Origin: Oceaniglobus indicus | GTDB taxonomy: Bacteria > Pseudomonadota > Alphaproteobacteria > Rhodobacterales > Rhodobacteraceae | Assembly: GCF_002751875.1 (NCBI RefSeq) | Contig: NZ_NMZM01000002.1 | Span: forward strand, 62,001-126,000 | DNA length: 64,000 nucleotides | Direction: 5' to 3' | Shown here: positions 34,447 to 42,392 of the stretch, piece by piece | Layout of the letters: each line of letters begins with the position of its first letter | How positions within the stretch are numbered: the stretch's first letter is position 1 | Translations under genes and position numbers: made by a program | The notes under the pieces: generated by a model | Told to the model about the DNA's origin: nothing | Database searches by the model: none | The model's input: the letters and a program-made list of their open reading frames with translations, nothing else

Positions 34447-35631
34447 ATGACAACCTTCGAGGCGAATTTCACCCGGTCCGAATACCGGCGTCGTATCGCA
34501 AAGACCCGCAAGGCGATGGCCGACAGGGGGCTGGATGCGATCGTGGTCTGCGACCCGTCGAACATCTCGTGGCTTTCGGGCTATGATGGCTGGTCGTTCT
34601 ACGTCTATCAGGCGGTGATCCTGACCCATGACGGCGATCCGGTCTGGTGGGGGCGCGCCATGGATACCCTGGGCGCACGGCGCACGGTGTTCATGGAGGA
34701 TGACGATTGCATCCGCGGCTATGACGACACATTCGTGCAGAACCCCGAAAAGCACCCGATGACCGACCTGGCACGGCTGCTTGCCGAACTGGGGTTGGAA
34801 AAGGCGCGGATCGGCGTCGAGATGGACAATTACTATTACGCCGCCGCCGCCCATGCGACCCTGGTGCGCAGCCTGCCCGATGCCAGCTTTCCCGACGCGA
34901 CCGCATTGGTGAACTGGCAGCGGGCGGTCAAGTCCGAACGCGAGATCGAATACATGCAACGGGCCGCGCGGATCGTCGAGGTCATGCACGAGCATATCGT
35001 CGCCACGGCGGAACCGGGAATGCGCAAGAACGACCTGGTGGCCGAGATCTATGCCGCGGGGATTCGCGGCGCCGACGGATACTGGGGCGATTACCCGGCC
35101 ATCGTGCCCATGGCGCCCTCGGGTCTGGATGCGACGGCGCCCCATCTGACATGGGACGACCGGCCGATGGAAACCGGCGAGTCGACGTTCTTTGAGATCG
35201 CCGGCGCCCATCGCCGCTATCAATGCCCACAGTCGCGCACCCTGTTCCTGGGCGAGGTGCCGCAAAAATACCGTGACGCGGAATCCGCCGTGCTGGATGC
35301 GATCGACGCCGGGCTGGAACAGGCCCGCCCCGGCAACCGCGCCGAGGACATCGCCAACGCCTTCAACGCCACGCTGAACAAGGCGGGGTTCGAAAAGGAC
35401 AGCCGCTGTGGCTATGCCATCGGCATCAGCTATCCACCCGACTGGGGCGAACGCACGATTTCCTTCCGGCGCGGCGACATGACCGTTCTGGAAGAGGGCA
35501 TGACATTCCATTTCATGCCTGCGCTCTGGCTGGACGACGGTGGCCTGGAAATTACCGAACCGATCCGCATCACCGAAACCGGGCATGAATGCTTCTGCAA
35601 CACGCCCCGCCAATTGTTCGTCAAATCATGA
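34447..35631 (+). CDS. doeA: Ectoine hydrolase EutD/DoeA (M24-fold)
   Basis: A 394-residue protein of the M24 creatinase/aminopeptidase-P fold that opens the ectoine ring to N-acetyl-L-2,4-diaminobutyrate. It has the two-domain layout: an N-terminal creatinase-like domain (IVVCDPSNISWLSGYDGWSF) and a pita-bread domain from about residue 165. The latter carries SEREIEYMQRAARIVEVMHE, FFEIAGAHRRYQCPQSRT and CGYAIGISYPPDWGERTISF. Classic M24 metal ligands are largely replaced, as expected for ectoine hydrolase. The ribosome site is CAGGAGG 6-8 bases before the ATG. It overlaps eutE by 4 bp (ATGA), which fits the known EutD-EutE enzyme complex. Confidence 0.9.
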   Translation: MTTFEANFTRSEYRRRIAKTRKAMADRGLDAIVVCDPSNISWLSGYDGWSFYVYQAVILTHDGDPVWWGRAMDTLGARRTVFMEDDDCIRGYDDTFVQNPEKHPMTDLARLLAELGLEKARIGVEMDNYYYAAAAHATLVRSLPDASFPDATALVNWQRAVKSEREIEYMQRAARIVEVMHEHIVATAEPGMRKNDLVAEIYAAGIRGADGYWGDYPAIVPMAPSGLDATAPHLTWDDRPMETGESTFFEIAGAHRRYQCPQSRTLFLGEVPQKYRDAESAVLDAIDAGLEQARPGNRAEDIANAFNATLNKAGFEKDSRCGYAIGISYPPDWGERTISFRRGDMTVLEEGMTFHFMPALWLDDGGLEITEPIRITETGHECFCNTPRQLFVKS

Positions 35632-36623
35632 CCACCAGCCCGATCACCCCGACCATTCCGCTGGACGCGCAGGGCGCGTTCCACGGCTTCCTGCGCCTGC
35701 CCCACAGCCGCGACGACAGCGCCTGGGGCGCGGTGATGGTGCCGATCAGCGTGATCGCGGGCGGCGACGGGCCGACCGCGTTGCTGACCGCCGGCAACCA
35801 CGGTGACGAATACGAAGGCCCCATCGCGTTGCAGGAACTGGCGGCGACGCTGGACCCTGCAACCGTCAATGGCCGGATCATCATCCTGCCGATGATGAAC
35901 CTGCCCGCGTTCAGTGCCGGACGGCGCTGTTCGCCCATCGACGGCGGCAACATGAACCGCAGCTTTCCGGGCCGTCCCGACGGCACCGTGACCCAGAAGA
36001 TCGCGCATTACATCGCCACCGAACTGGTGCCGCTGTCCGATATCGTGCTGGATTATCATTCGGGCGGGCGCACGCTGGATTTCCTGCCGTTCGCCGCCGC
36101 TCATATCCTGCCCGACAAGCGTCAGGAGGCGGCGTGCATGGCGGCAATGACGGCCTTCAACGCGCCCTATTCCATGAAGATGCTCGAGATCGACAACGTC
36201 GGGATGTTCGACACCGAAGTCGAAAGCCAGGGCAAGGTGTTCGTCACCACCGAACTGGGCGGCGGCGGCACGTCCACGGCGGCCAGCGTCGCAGTGGCGC
36301 GCAAGGGCGCGCGCAACCTGCTGATCCACGCCGGCATCCTGAACGGCACCTGCGAAACCGCGCCGTCGGTCACGCTCGACATGCCCGACGGGCGCTGTTT
36401 CGTGTTCAGCGAACATGCCGGATTGCTGGAACCGCTGGTCGATCTGGGCGCGTCGGTCGAGGCCGGGCAACCGATTGCGCGGCTGTGGCCGGCCGACCGC
36501 AGCGGCGCCGCACCACGCCAGCTTGCGGCGGGCCTGTCGGGTATTCTGACCGCGCGCCATTTTCCCGGCCTTGTCGGAATGGGCGATTGCGTCGCCGTGG
36601 TGGCGGTGCCCGTCACAGCGTGA
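35628..36623 (+). CDS. doeB: N-acetyl-L-2,4-diaminobutyrate deacetylase EutE/DoeB
   Basis: A 331-residue zinc amidohydrolase of the AspA/AstE succinylglutamate-desuccinylase family. Zinc ligands are His58 and Glu61 (AGNHGDEYEG) and His144 (LDYHSGGRTLDF). Glu209 in VTTELGGGGTSTA is the probable catalytic acid/base. It removes acetate from the EutD product to give L-2,4-diaminobutyrate, which the aminotransferase at 24974 then uses. The ATGA overlap with eutD fixes the start at 35628. It is the last gene of the plus-strand ectoine operon and ends tail to tail with cbpM. Confidence 0.92.
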   Translation: MTTSPITPTIPLDAQGAFHGFLRLPHSRDDSAWGAVMVPISVIAGGDGPTALLTAGNHGDEYEGPIALQELAATLDPATVNGRIIILPMMNLPAFSAGRRCSPIDGGNMNRSFPGRPDGTVTQKIAHYIATELVPLSDIVLDYHSGGRTLDFLPFAAAHILPDKRQEAACMAAMTAFNAPYSMKMLEIDNVGMFDTEVESQGKVFVTTELGGGGTSTAASVAVARKGARNLLIHAGILNGTCETAPSVTLDMPDGRCFVFSEHAGLLEPLVDLGASVEAGQPIARLWPADRSGAAPRQLAAGLSGILTARHFPGLVGMGDCVAVVAVPVTA

Positions 36624-36645
36624 TCCGGGCGGCACCGCGGCCGGT

Positions 36646-36975
36646 TCAGGCCTTCTTCAGCGCCGTGAGAATTTCGGTGCGCAGACTTTCGGGCAGGGTG
36701 TCGATGGCATGGGCCATCGCGGCCAGGTCTTGCCGCGCCGCGTGCAACTGATCGAGCAGGGACAGCACCGTGCCAAGGGCTGTCTCGTCGAACTCGAGAT
36801 CCAGCGACAGATCGCACAGCAACTCGAGGCGCGCGATGTCGACGCGGCGAAAGACGTATCCGTGGGCTGCGCGCTCGGGCTTCACGAACTCGCCCTCGAC
36901 GAACCGGACCAGGCGGCTTCGGGTCAGACGCGTGACAGTGGCAATGACTTCGTCTTCAGACAACAGCTCGCTCAT
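36646..36975 (-). CDS. cbpM: CbpM-like modulator of the J-protein CbpA
   Basis: A 109-residue MerR-like helical protein beginning MSELLSEDEVIATVTRLTRS with FVEGEFVKPERAAHGYVFRR and LELLCDLSLDLEFDETALGT, typical of CbpM/YccW-type chaperone modulators. These bind the J domain of CbpA and block its activity towards DnaK. The ATG overlaps the cbpA stop as ATGA, so the pair is co-translated. The gene is the second of a two-gene operon. Confidence 0.85.
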   Translation of the reverse strand: MSELLSEDEVIATVTRLTRSRLVRFVEGEFVKPERAAHGYVFRRVDIARLELLCDLSLDLEFDETALGTVLSLLDQLHAARQDLAAMAHAIDTLPESLRTEILTALKKA

Positions 36976-37919
36976 GTCATGGCCCCTTTCATCAGATCGG
37001 CCCGGGGATCGACCCCGTGGGTCTTGCGCCATTCCGTCAGGAAATCACGCAGCGCCGCGTCGGGTTCGGGCGGTGCGACAATCTTCAGTTCGACCATCTG
37101 ATCGCCCTTGGCCTTCTGCCCCTTGCGCGCCACCCCGCGCCCGCGCAACCGCAGGATCCGCCCCGAGCTTGCGCCCGCCGGAATGGTCAGGCCGACCGGC
37201 CCGTCGATGGTGGGGGCTGTCACCTTGCCGCCCAGGACGGCTTCGTCGATGGTGATGGGCAGGGTCACGAGGATATCGTCGCCCTCGCGGCTGAACACGG
37301 GGTGCGGGCGCACCATGACGGTGATCAGGGCATCGCCGGCCGGGCCGCCGCCGAAACCGGCGCCCCCCTTGCCGCGCAGCCGCAAGGTCTGGCCGTCTTC
37401 GGTGCCCTGCGGAATCTTCACGGCAAGGGCATTGCCATCGGGCAGGGTGATGCGCGTTTCCGACCCGCGCACGGCGTCCAGGAACGGCACCTCGAGGGAA
37501 TAGCGCGCATCGGGCCCGGCAGCTGAAAAGCCGCCGCCGCCAAAACCGCCACCCCCGGCGGTGCGGCCCCGGTTACGCAGGATCTCGGCGAAGATGTCGG
37601 CCGGGTCGGCGTCCTGTCCAAAGCCGTGGCCCTGCTGATAGCCATGGTTCGGCCCGCCTGCGAAATCGCGGTAATATTGCCGCTGGGGCCGTTCGGTGCC
37701 CGAGGCGTCGATTTCGCCGGCATCGAAACGTGCGCGGGTTTCGGGATCCTTCAGCAGGTCATAGGCGGCCGAAATCGCCTTGAACCGGGCTTCGGCACCC
37801 GCATCGTCGGGGTGCAGATCGGGGTGACTGGTGCGCACCAGCCGGCGATAGGCTTTCTTGATGTCTGCCGCAGTCGCGTCCTTGCTCAGACCGAGGGCGG
37901 CATAGGGATCGTCGGACAT
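36972..37919 (-). CDS. cbpA: CbpA-type DnaJ co-chaperone
   Basis: A 315-residue class B J-protein. The J domain has HPD at residues 32-34 (YRRLVRTSHPDLHPDDAG). A Gly/Phe/Gln-rich linker follows (GGGGFGGGGFSAAGP). Two C-terminal beta domains (IKIP-like LAVKIPQGTEDGQTLRLRGK and GLTIPAGASSGRILRLRGRG) complete it. The zinc-finger repeats of classic DnaJ are absent, so CbpA is a better name. It stimulates DnaK in protein folding and is controlled by CbpM, encoded just downstream. A sigma70-like promoter is visible at 37980-38009. Confidence 0.92.
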   Translation of the reverse strand: MSDDPYAALGLSKDATAADIKKAYRRLVRTSHPDLHPDDAGAEARFKAISAAYDLLKDPETRARFDAGEIDASGTERPQRQYYRDFAGGPNHGYQQGHGFGQDADPADIFAEILRNRGRTAGGGGFGGGGFSAAGPDARYSLEVPFLDAVRGSETRITLPDGNALAVKIPQGTEDGQTLRLRGKGGAGFGGGPAGDALITVMVRPHPVFSREGDDILVTLPITIDEAVLGGKVTAPTIDGPVGLTIPAGASSGRILRLRGRGVARKGQKAKGDQMVELKIVAPPEPDAALRDFLTEWRKTHGVDPRADLMKGAMT

Positions 37920-37979
37920 TCAGGCTCCTTGTGGTCGGCCTTGGGCGCGCGCGCACCGGCGGGCGCCGCCTTTGGCGGC

Positions 37980-38009
37980 ATTCTGCGGCGCGGCGCCGAT
38001 CCCTGTCAA
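37980..38009 (-). promoter_or_regulatory. Candidate sigma70 promoter of cbpA-cbpM
   Basis: On the minus strand TTGACA (38009-38004) is followed, after 18 bp, by CAGAAT (37985-37980). A 6-bp hairpin GCCGCC-TTT-GGCGGC at 37966-37980 lies at the predicted transcript start. No heat-shock sigma32-type CTTG...CYTATNT pair was seen. The remaining gap to the Lin0512 stop holds no gene. Confidence 0.45.
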
Positions 38010-38083
38010 CATGGGGGCAGACGGTCAAAAATCGACCCCTGCGGGCGACCCCGCCCCACCCCAATCATGGCGCCGGGACAGGA

Positions 38084-38461
38084 TCAGGCGTTGTCGTCCG
38101 CCCCGCGGGACGTAAGCCGCCAGCCGGCCTGTTCCGGCAGGAACGCCTCGATCGCGGCGGTGACGATCACGGTCACCTCGCCGCTTTCGGGGTTGGTGAT
38201 GTCCAGCCCGCCGTGACCCGCGGTGACGCTGGCGCGACCGCGCGGCAAAAGGCGCGCGATGGCGGCGGTATCCACCCGGTCGGGGTGTTGCGCGCCGATC
38301 GTCACCCGCACATCCATGTCATCATGCGCGATGTCGAGGGTGGCAAAGATCGGCAGGGTCGAGCGGCGCAGCGCGGCCTCGACCGCGCGCCCGGCGGCCT
38401 TGGTATAGTCGCGCCCATGCAGATCGTTGCCCATGCCCGTTTCGAGGATGAACCGTCTCAT
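38084..38461 (-). CDS. Lin0512-family protein, copy 1
   Basis: A 125-residue protein of the Lin0512 family, beginning MRRFILETGMGNDLHGRDYT with AVEAALRRSTLPIFATLDIA and RVTIGAQHPDRVDTAAIARL. The family has a small alpha/beta fold and no settled function. It shares layout with the protein just upstream: same (MGND/IGTSL)-(DYTKAAGRAV/DYTAAAEKAL) opening and GxxxPDxVD middle, so the two are tandem paralogues and could form a heteromer. The ATG overlaps the stop of copy 2 (ATGA). Directly downstream of pheA; I cannot assign a role. Confidence 0.8.
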   Translation of the reverse strand: MRRFILETGMGNDLHGRDYTKAAGRAVEAALRRSTLPIFATLDIAHDDMDVRVTIGAQHPDRVDTAAIARLLPRGRASVTAGHGGLDITNPESGEVTVIVTAAIEAFLPEQAGWRLTSRGADDNA

Positions 38462-38802
38462 GTCCGCTCCATGTCGAAGGATACCGAAATCGCGGCGTTG
38501 GCGATGACGGTGGGGTTGCCATCGGGCCGTGGCACGTCCAGGCCGCCCTTGCGGACCGTGATCTGGACCTGGCCATAGGGAAACACCCGCGCCAGGGCGT
38601 CCACGTCCACCGAATCGGGATCCTGCACGCCGATCTCGGCGTCGATGATCATGGCCGCGCGATCGAAGTCGAACAATTCGGCCAGGTTGATCGAATTGCG
38701 CCAGAGCGCGTCCTTCAGCGCCTTTTCGGCCGCCGCGGTGTAATCCTGCCGCCGCAGCGAGGTGCCGATGCCGAATTCGGTCAGAAGGCGGTGGCGCGGC
38801 AT
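38458..38802 (-). CDS. Lin0512-family protein, copy 2
   Basis: A 114-residue Lin0512-family protein beginning MPRHRLLTEFGIGTSLRRQD, then YTAAAEKALKDALWRNSINL, IDAEIGVQDPDSVDVDALAR and VRKGGLDVPRPDGNPTVIAN. It resembles its downstream neighbour in segment order and length. The pair sits 9 bp behind pheA on the same strand, so it is probably co-transcribed with an aromatic amino-acid gene. The family is recognised from pattern; function unknown. Confidence 0.8.
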   Translation of the reverse strand: MPRHRLLTEFGIGTSLRRQDYTAAAEKALKDALWRNSINLAELFDFDRAAMIIDAEIGVQDPDSVDVDALARVFPYGQVQITVRKGGLDVPRPDGNPTVIANAAISVSFDMERT

Positions 38803-38811
38803 GGCGGTTCC

Positions 38812-39636
38812 TTACAGGCGGCGCGGGAATGTCCCGAGCATCACGATCTCGTCCGTGAAATGGTCCAGCTCCTCGAAGGCGCGAATCATGTTCTCGTCTT
38901 CGGGGTGGCCTTCGACGTCGGCATAGAACTGGGTCGCGGTGAAATCGCCGTTCACCATGTAGCTTTCCAGTTTCGTCATGTTGATGCCGTTGGTCGCGAA
39001 TCCGCCCATCGCCTTGTAGAGCGCGGCGGGAATGTTGCGCACGCGGAACACGAACGACGTGACCATCGGCCCGTCGCCGCGCCGCGACAGGTCGGCCTCG
39101 CGCGCCATGACGATGAACCGGGTGGTGTTGTTGTCGAAATCCTCGATGTTCGCGGCCAGCACGTCCAGGCCGTAAATCTGTCCGGCCAGTTCCGACGCCA
39201 GGGCCGCGCTTGACGGATCGCCCGCCTCGGCCACCAGTTTCGCCGATCCGGCGGTGTCGACGCCGGTGATCGAGGCGATGTTGTGGTCGCTCAGGAACCG
39301 GCGGCACTGGCCCAGCAGAACGGTATGGCTGGTGGCGGTCTTCACCTGCTCCAGCGTCGTTCCGGGCACCCCCAGCAGGGCGATGTGGACGCGCACGAAC
39401 GCCTCGTCGACGATCTTCAGCCCGCTTTCGGGCAACAGGGAATGCACATCCGCCACCCGCCCGTAGGTCGAGTTTTCAACCGCGATCATGCCCAGATCGG
39501 CGTCGCCGTCGCGCACCGCCGCGATGGCATCGTGAAACGTGGTGCAGGGATAGGGCACGTGGTCGGGCCGCGACTGGACACAGGCCTGATGGCTGTAGGC
39601 GCCCAATTCGCCCTGAAACGCGATCTTTCCGGCCAT
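38812..39636 (-). CDS. pheA: Prephenate dehydratase
   Basis: A 274-residue single-function enzyme that turns prephenate into phenylpyruvate for phenylalanine synthesis. It begins MAGKIAFQGELGAYSHQACV. It has IAVENSTYGRVADVHSLL, the catalytic TRF motif in FDNNTTRFIVM, and a C-terminal ACT domain for phenylalanine feedback with GINMTKLESYMVNGDFTATQ. The start at 39636 has AAGGGG about 7 bases upstream. It leads an operon with two Lin0512 genes. It is divergent from a cytochrome c gene; a palindrome at 39661 lies in the shared gap. Confidence 0.94.
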   Translation of the reverse strand: MAGKIAFQGELGAYSHQACVQSRPDHVPYPCTTFHDAIAAVRDGDADLGMIAVENSTYGRVADVHSLLPESGLKIVDEAFVRVHIALLGVPGTTLEQVKTATSHTVLLGQCRRFLSDHNIASITGVDTAGSAKLVAEAGDPSSAALASELAGQIYGLDVLAANIEDFDNNTTRFIVMAREADLSRRGDGPMVTSFVFRVRNIPAALYKAMGGFATNGINMTKLESYMVNGDFTATQFYADVEGHPEDENMIRAFEELDHFTDEIVMLGTFPRRL

Positions 39637-39660
39637 TGTCGCACCCCTTGGTTTCGGTCT

Positions 39661-39677
39661 TGACGCAAAAAGCGTCA
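39661..39677. promoter_or_regulatory. Perfect 17-bp palindrome in the pheA / cytochrome c divergent gap
   Basis: TGACGC-AAAAA-GCGTCA is a perfect 6-bp dyad with a five-A spacer, 25 bp upstream of the pheA start. A second looser dyad CGTTTC...GAAACG is at 39683-39713. They are likely operators for pheA, the cytochrome gene, or both; the binding protein is unknown. Confidence 0.5.
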
Positions 39678-39768
39678 CATGGCGTTTCGTCGCGCCTCAT
39701 ATCGCTTGAAACGAGGGGGCGGAAGAGGATAGGTAGCAAACCAACGCACAGGTAACACGGATCGCGAC

Positions 39769-40293
39769 ATGTTCGACACAATGACACTGACAAAAGCCGT
39801 GGGCGCACTCTGCGGGATGTTCCTCATCTTCCTTCTGGGGGGTTGGGTCGCCGAAAGCCTGTATCACGTCGGCGGTCATGGCGATGAAAACCAGGCCTAT
39901 GTGATCGACACCGGGGAAGACGAAGGCGCAGACGAAGCCGAAGCCGAAGCGGCCGATGAACCGCCGGTCGAGGAACTGCTGGCTTCGGCCGACATCGGTT
40001 CGGGCGAACGGACGTTCAACAAGTGCAAGGCCTGTCACAAGCTGGGCGCCGGCGAAAACGGCACGGGCCCGACGCTGCACAACATCATCGACCGCCCGGT
40101 GGATTCGATCGAGGGCTTCAACTATTCCGGCGCGCTCGAGCAGGTGGCTGATGTCTGGAGCTACGAGAACCTGTATCACTTCCTCGAAGATCCCAAGGGC
40201 TGGGCGCCGGGCACCAAGATGAGCTTTGCAGGACTGCCCAAGCCGCAGGACCGCGCCAACGTGATTGCATACCTCGAGTCGGCCGCGAACTGA
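39769..40293 (+). CDS. Membrane-anchored class I cytochrome c
   Basis: A 174-residue cytochrome. An N-terminal hydrophobic anchor lies at residues about 12-30 (GALCGMFLIFLLGGWVAESL). An acidic linker follows (EDEGADEAEAEAADEPPVEE). The heme domain carries CKACH (NKCKACHKLGAGENGTGP) and the distal Met in GTKMSFAGLPKPQD. It fits the CycM/cytochrome c552 type that carries electrons from the bc1 complex to cytochrome oxidases in the periplasm. It is monocistronic with a terminator at 40321. The start ATG follows a weak ribosome site. Confidence 0.93.
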   Translation: MFDTMTLTKAVGALCGMFLIFLLGGWVAESLYHVGGHGDENQAYVIDTGEDEGADEAEAEAADEPPVEELLASADIGSGERTFNKCKACHKLGAGENGTGPTLHNIIDRPVDSIEGFNYSGALEQVADVWSYENLYHFLEDPKGWAPGTKMSFAGLPKPQDRANVIAYLESAAN

Positions 40294-40320
40294 GACTGTC
40301 TTGCGGACGACGACGTGACG

Positions 40321-40350
40321 ATGCCGGCCTTCGGGTCGGCATTTTCATTT
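40321..40350 (+). terminator. Rho-independent terminator after the cytochrome c gene
   Basis: ATGCCGGC-CTTCGG-GTCGGCAT, an 8-bp stem with one G-T pair and a tetraloop-like CTTCGG, is followed by TTTCATTTCT. It lies 28 bases after the stop codon. The rest of the 190-bp gap to the yej operon shows only the short ATCAACTTGAT dyad at 40409. Confidence 0.85.
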
Positions 40351-40484
40351 CTGCCGATGGTCGCCAAGGGCCGAAGGTTGCACCAAGATGTCGGGGCGAT
40401 CACAAAGTATCAACTTGATCCCGCCACGCCGACCTTTAACCTGATCGCCCATACCCGACCGTGATTTCCGCAAAGGTCCGCTTC

Positions 40485-42386
40485 ATGTCCAGATCATCGA
40501 CAATCGCCCTGCCCCGCGTGCCTCTGGCGCTGAAGGCCCGCCGGACCTGGATCGCGGCCATCGCGGTTGCGCTGACGGCCCAGGGCGCGGCGGCGCAGGG
40601 TGCGGGCGGTGACGCGAAGATCATCACGGCGCACGGGTTCTCGGATCTCGGTGCGCTGGTCTATGGGCCGGACTTCGAACATCTGGCCTACGTGAACCCC
40701 GACGCGCCCAAGGGCGGCGAGATGTCGACCTGGGCGCGGGGCACGTTCGATTCGATGAACCCCTATACCCGCAAGGGGCGCGCGCACGGCTTTTCGGTCC
40801 TGCCCTATGAGCGGATCATGACCAACACCGACGACGACGCCTATGGCTCGTACTGCCTGTTGTGCGAAACGCTGGAATATCCCGAATCGCAGGACTGGGT
40901 GATCTTCAACCTGCGCCCCGAGGCGACGTTTTCCGACGGCACGCCGCTGACGGCGGAAGACGTGGCCTTCACGTTCCGGCTGTTCCTGGAACAGGGACTG
41001 CCGTCGTTTTCATCGGCGGTCAAGGCGCTGATCCCCGAGGTCGAGGTTCTGGGACCGCACCGCGTCAAGTTCCATTTCGCCCCCGACGTACCGCGCAAGG
41101 GTCTGATCGGCCAGGCCGGGGCGACCATCGTCTTTCAGAAGAAGTGGTTCGAGGAGACGGGCGCGCGGCTGGACGAAAGCCGCCTGACCCAATCGCCCGG
41201 CTCGGGCCCCTATATGATCGACGAGGTCGAGGTGAACCGCCGCATTTCGGTCAAGCGCAACCCCGACTATTGGGGCGCCGACCTGCCGATCAACCGCGGG
41301 CGGTGGAACTTCGATACCATGCGGGTCGAGTTCTTTGCCGATACCAATGCCGCGCTCGAGGGGTTCAAGGCGGGCGCTTATACCTTCCGCCAGGAAAGCA
41401 GCTCTCTCACCTGGGCGACGCAATACGATTTTCCGGCGATCGAGAAGGGTCACATCGTCAAGGAGGAATTGCCCGACGGCAGCCTGCCGCAGGCGACGGG
41501 GTTCATTTTCAACCTGCGCAAGGAAAAGTTCCAGGATCCGCTGGTGCGCCGGGCGCTGGGTCTGATGTTCAATTTCACCTGGACGAACGACACCCTGCAA
41601 TACGGTCTGTTCGCGCAACGCGCCTCGTTCTGGGAAAATTCCGAGCTTGAGGCCAGGGGGATGCCCGAAGGCCGCGAGCTGGAGTTGTTGCAGGGCGTCG
41701 CCGACATGCTGGACCCGGCCGTGCTGTCCGATCCGGTTCCGGTGCCCGATGCGGGCGGCAAGCGCCAGCTTGATCGCGGCAACCTGCGCGCGGCGGCCGA
41801 CCTTCTGGAACAGGCCGGCTGGATCGCCGGGGACGACGGGATGCGCCGCAAGGACGGTCGTGTCCTCAGTCTCGAATTCTTGCAGAACAACCCCAGTTTC
41901 GACCGGATCATCCTGCCCTATATCGACAACCTGAAACGTCTGGGCGTCGATGCGAAATACAACCGGATCGACGACGCGCAATACACCCTGCGCGAACGCG
42001 ACGGCGATTTCGACATGATCTATGACGGCTATACCAATGGCCTTGAGGAAGGGCTGGGCATCGGTCAACGCTTCGGCTGTGCGGATGCAAAGAACAGCGT
42101 CTTCAACCCCGCTTCCTATTGCGATCCGGCGGTGGACAAGCTGATCGACGAGGTGGTGAAGGCCGAAAGTCTGGAAGACATGCAGGCCGCCGTGCGCGCC
42201 ATCGACCGGATCATGCGCCACGCCTATTTCGTGGTGCCGGTGTGGTACAATCCCACCTATTGGGTCGCGTATTACGACCAGTTCGCCTATCCCGATACCT
42301 TGCCACCCTATGCGTTGGGGGCCTTGGATTTCTGGTGGTATGACGCCGACAAGGCCGCGCAACTGCGCGCGGCGGGGGCGCTGTAA
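40485..42386 (+). CDS. yejA: Periplasmic peptide-binding protein, YejA-like (family 5)
   Basis: A 633-residue SBP_bac_5 protein that captures oligopeptides for the YejBEF importer. The signal region has ALKARRTWIAAIAVALTAQG ending AAAQG. The mature protein holds the family patterns AHGFSDLGALVYGPDFEHLA, WVIFNLRPEATFSDGTPLTA, GSGPYMIDEVEVNRRISVKR and FIFNLRKEKFQDPLVRRALG. The longer form and operon with yejB, yejE and yejF favour YejA over OppA. Chosen start ATG at 40485 has AAGGT about 8 bases upstream; an in-frame GTG at 40461 has none. Yej systems also import microcin C and antimicrobial peptides. Confidence 0.9.
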   Translation: MSRSSTIALPRVPLALKARRTWIAAIAVALTAQGAAAQGAGGDAKIITAHGFSDLGALVYGPDFEHLAYVNPDAPKGGEMSTWARGTFDSMNPYTRKGRAHGFSVLPYERIMTNTDDDAYGSYCLLCETLEYPESQDWVIFNLRPEATFSDGTPLTAEDVAFTFRLFLEQGLPSFSSAVKALIPEVEVLGPHRVKFHFAPDVPRKGLIGQAGATIVFQKKWFEETGARLDESRLTQSPGSGPYMIDEVEVNRRISVKRNPDYWGADLPINRGRWNFDTMRVEFFADTNAALEGFKAGAYTFRQESSSLTWATQYDFPAIEKGHIVKEELPDGSLPQATGFIFNLRKEKFQDPLVRRALGLMFNFTWTNDTLQYGLFAQRASFWENSELEARGMPEGRELELLQGVADMLDPAVLSDPVPVPDAGGKRQLDRGNLRAAADLLEQAGWIAGDDGMRRKDGRVLSLEFLQNNPSFDRIILPYIDNLKRLGVDAKYNRIDDAQYTLRERDGDFDMIYDGYTNGLEEGLGIGQRFGCADAKNSVFNPASYCDPAVDKLIDEVVKAESLEDMQAAVRAIDRIMRHAYFVVPVWYNPTYWVAYYDQFAYPDTLPPYALGALDFWWYDADKAAQLRAAGAL

Positions 42387-42392
42387 CCCGCC

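Noticed and set aside
40409-40419. ATCAACTTGAT upstream of yejA as an FNR box
   Set aside because: The half sites are in the wrong order and spacing (ATCAA-N1-TTGAT rather than TTGAT-N4-ATCAA).
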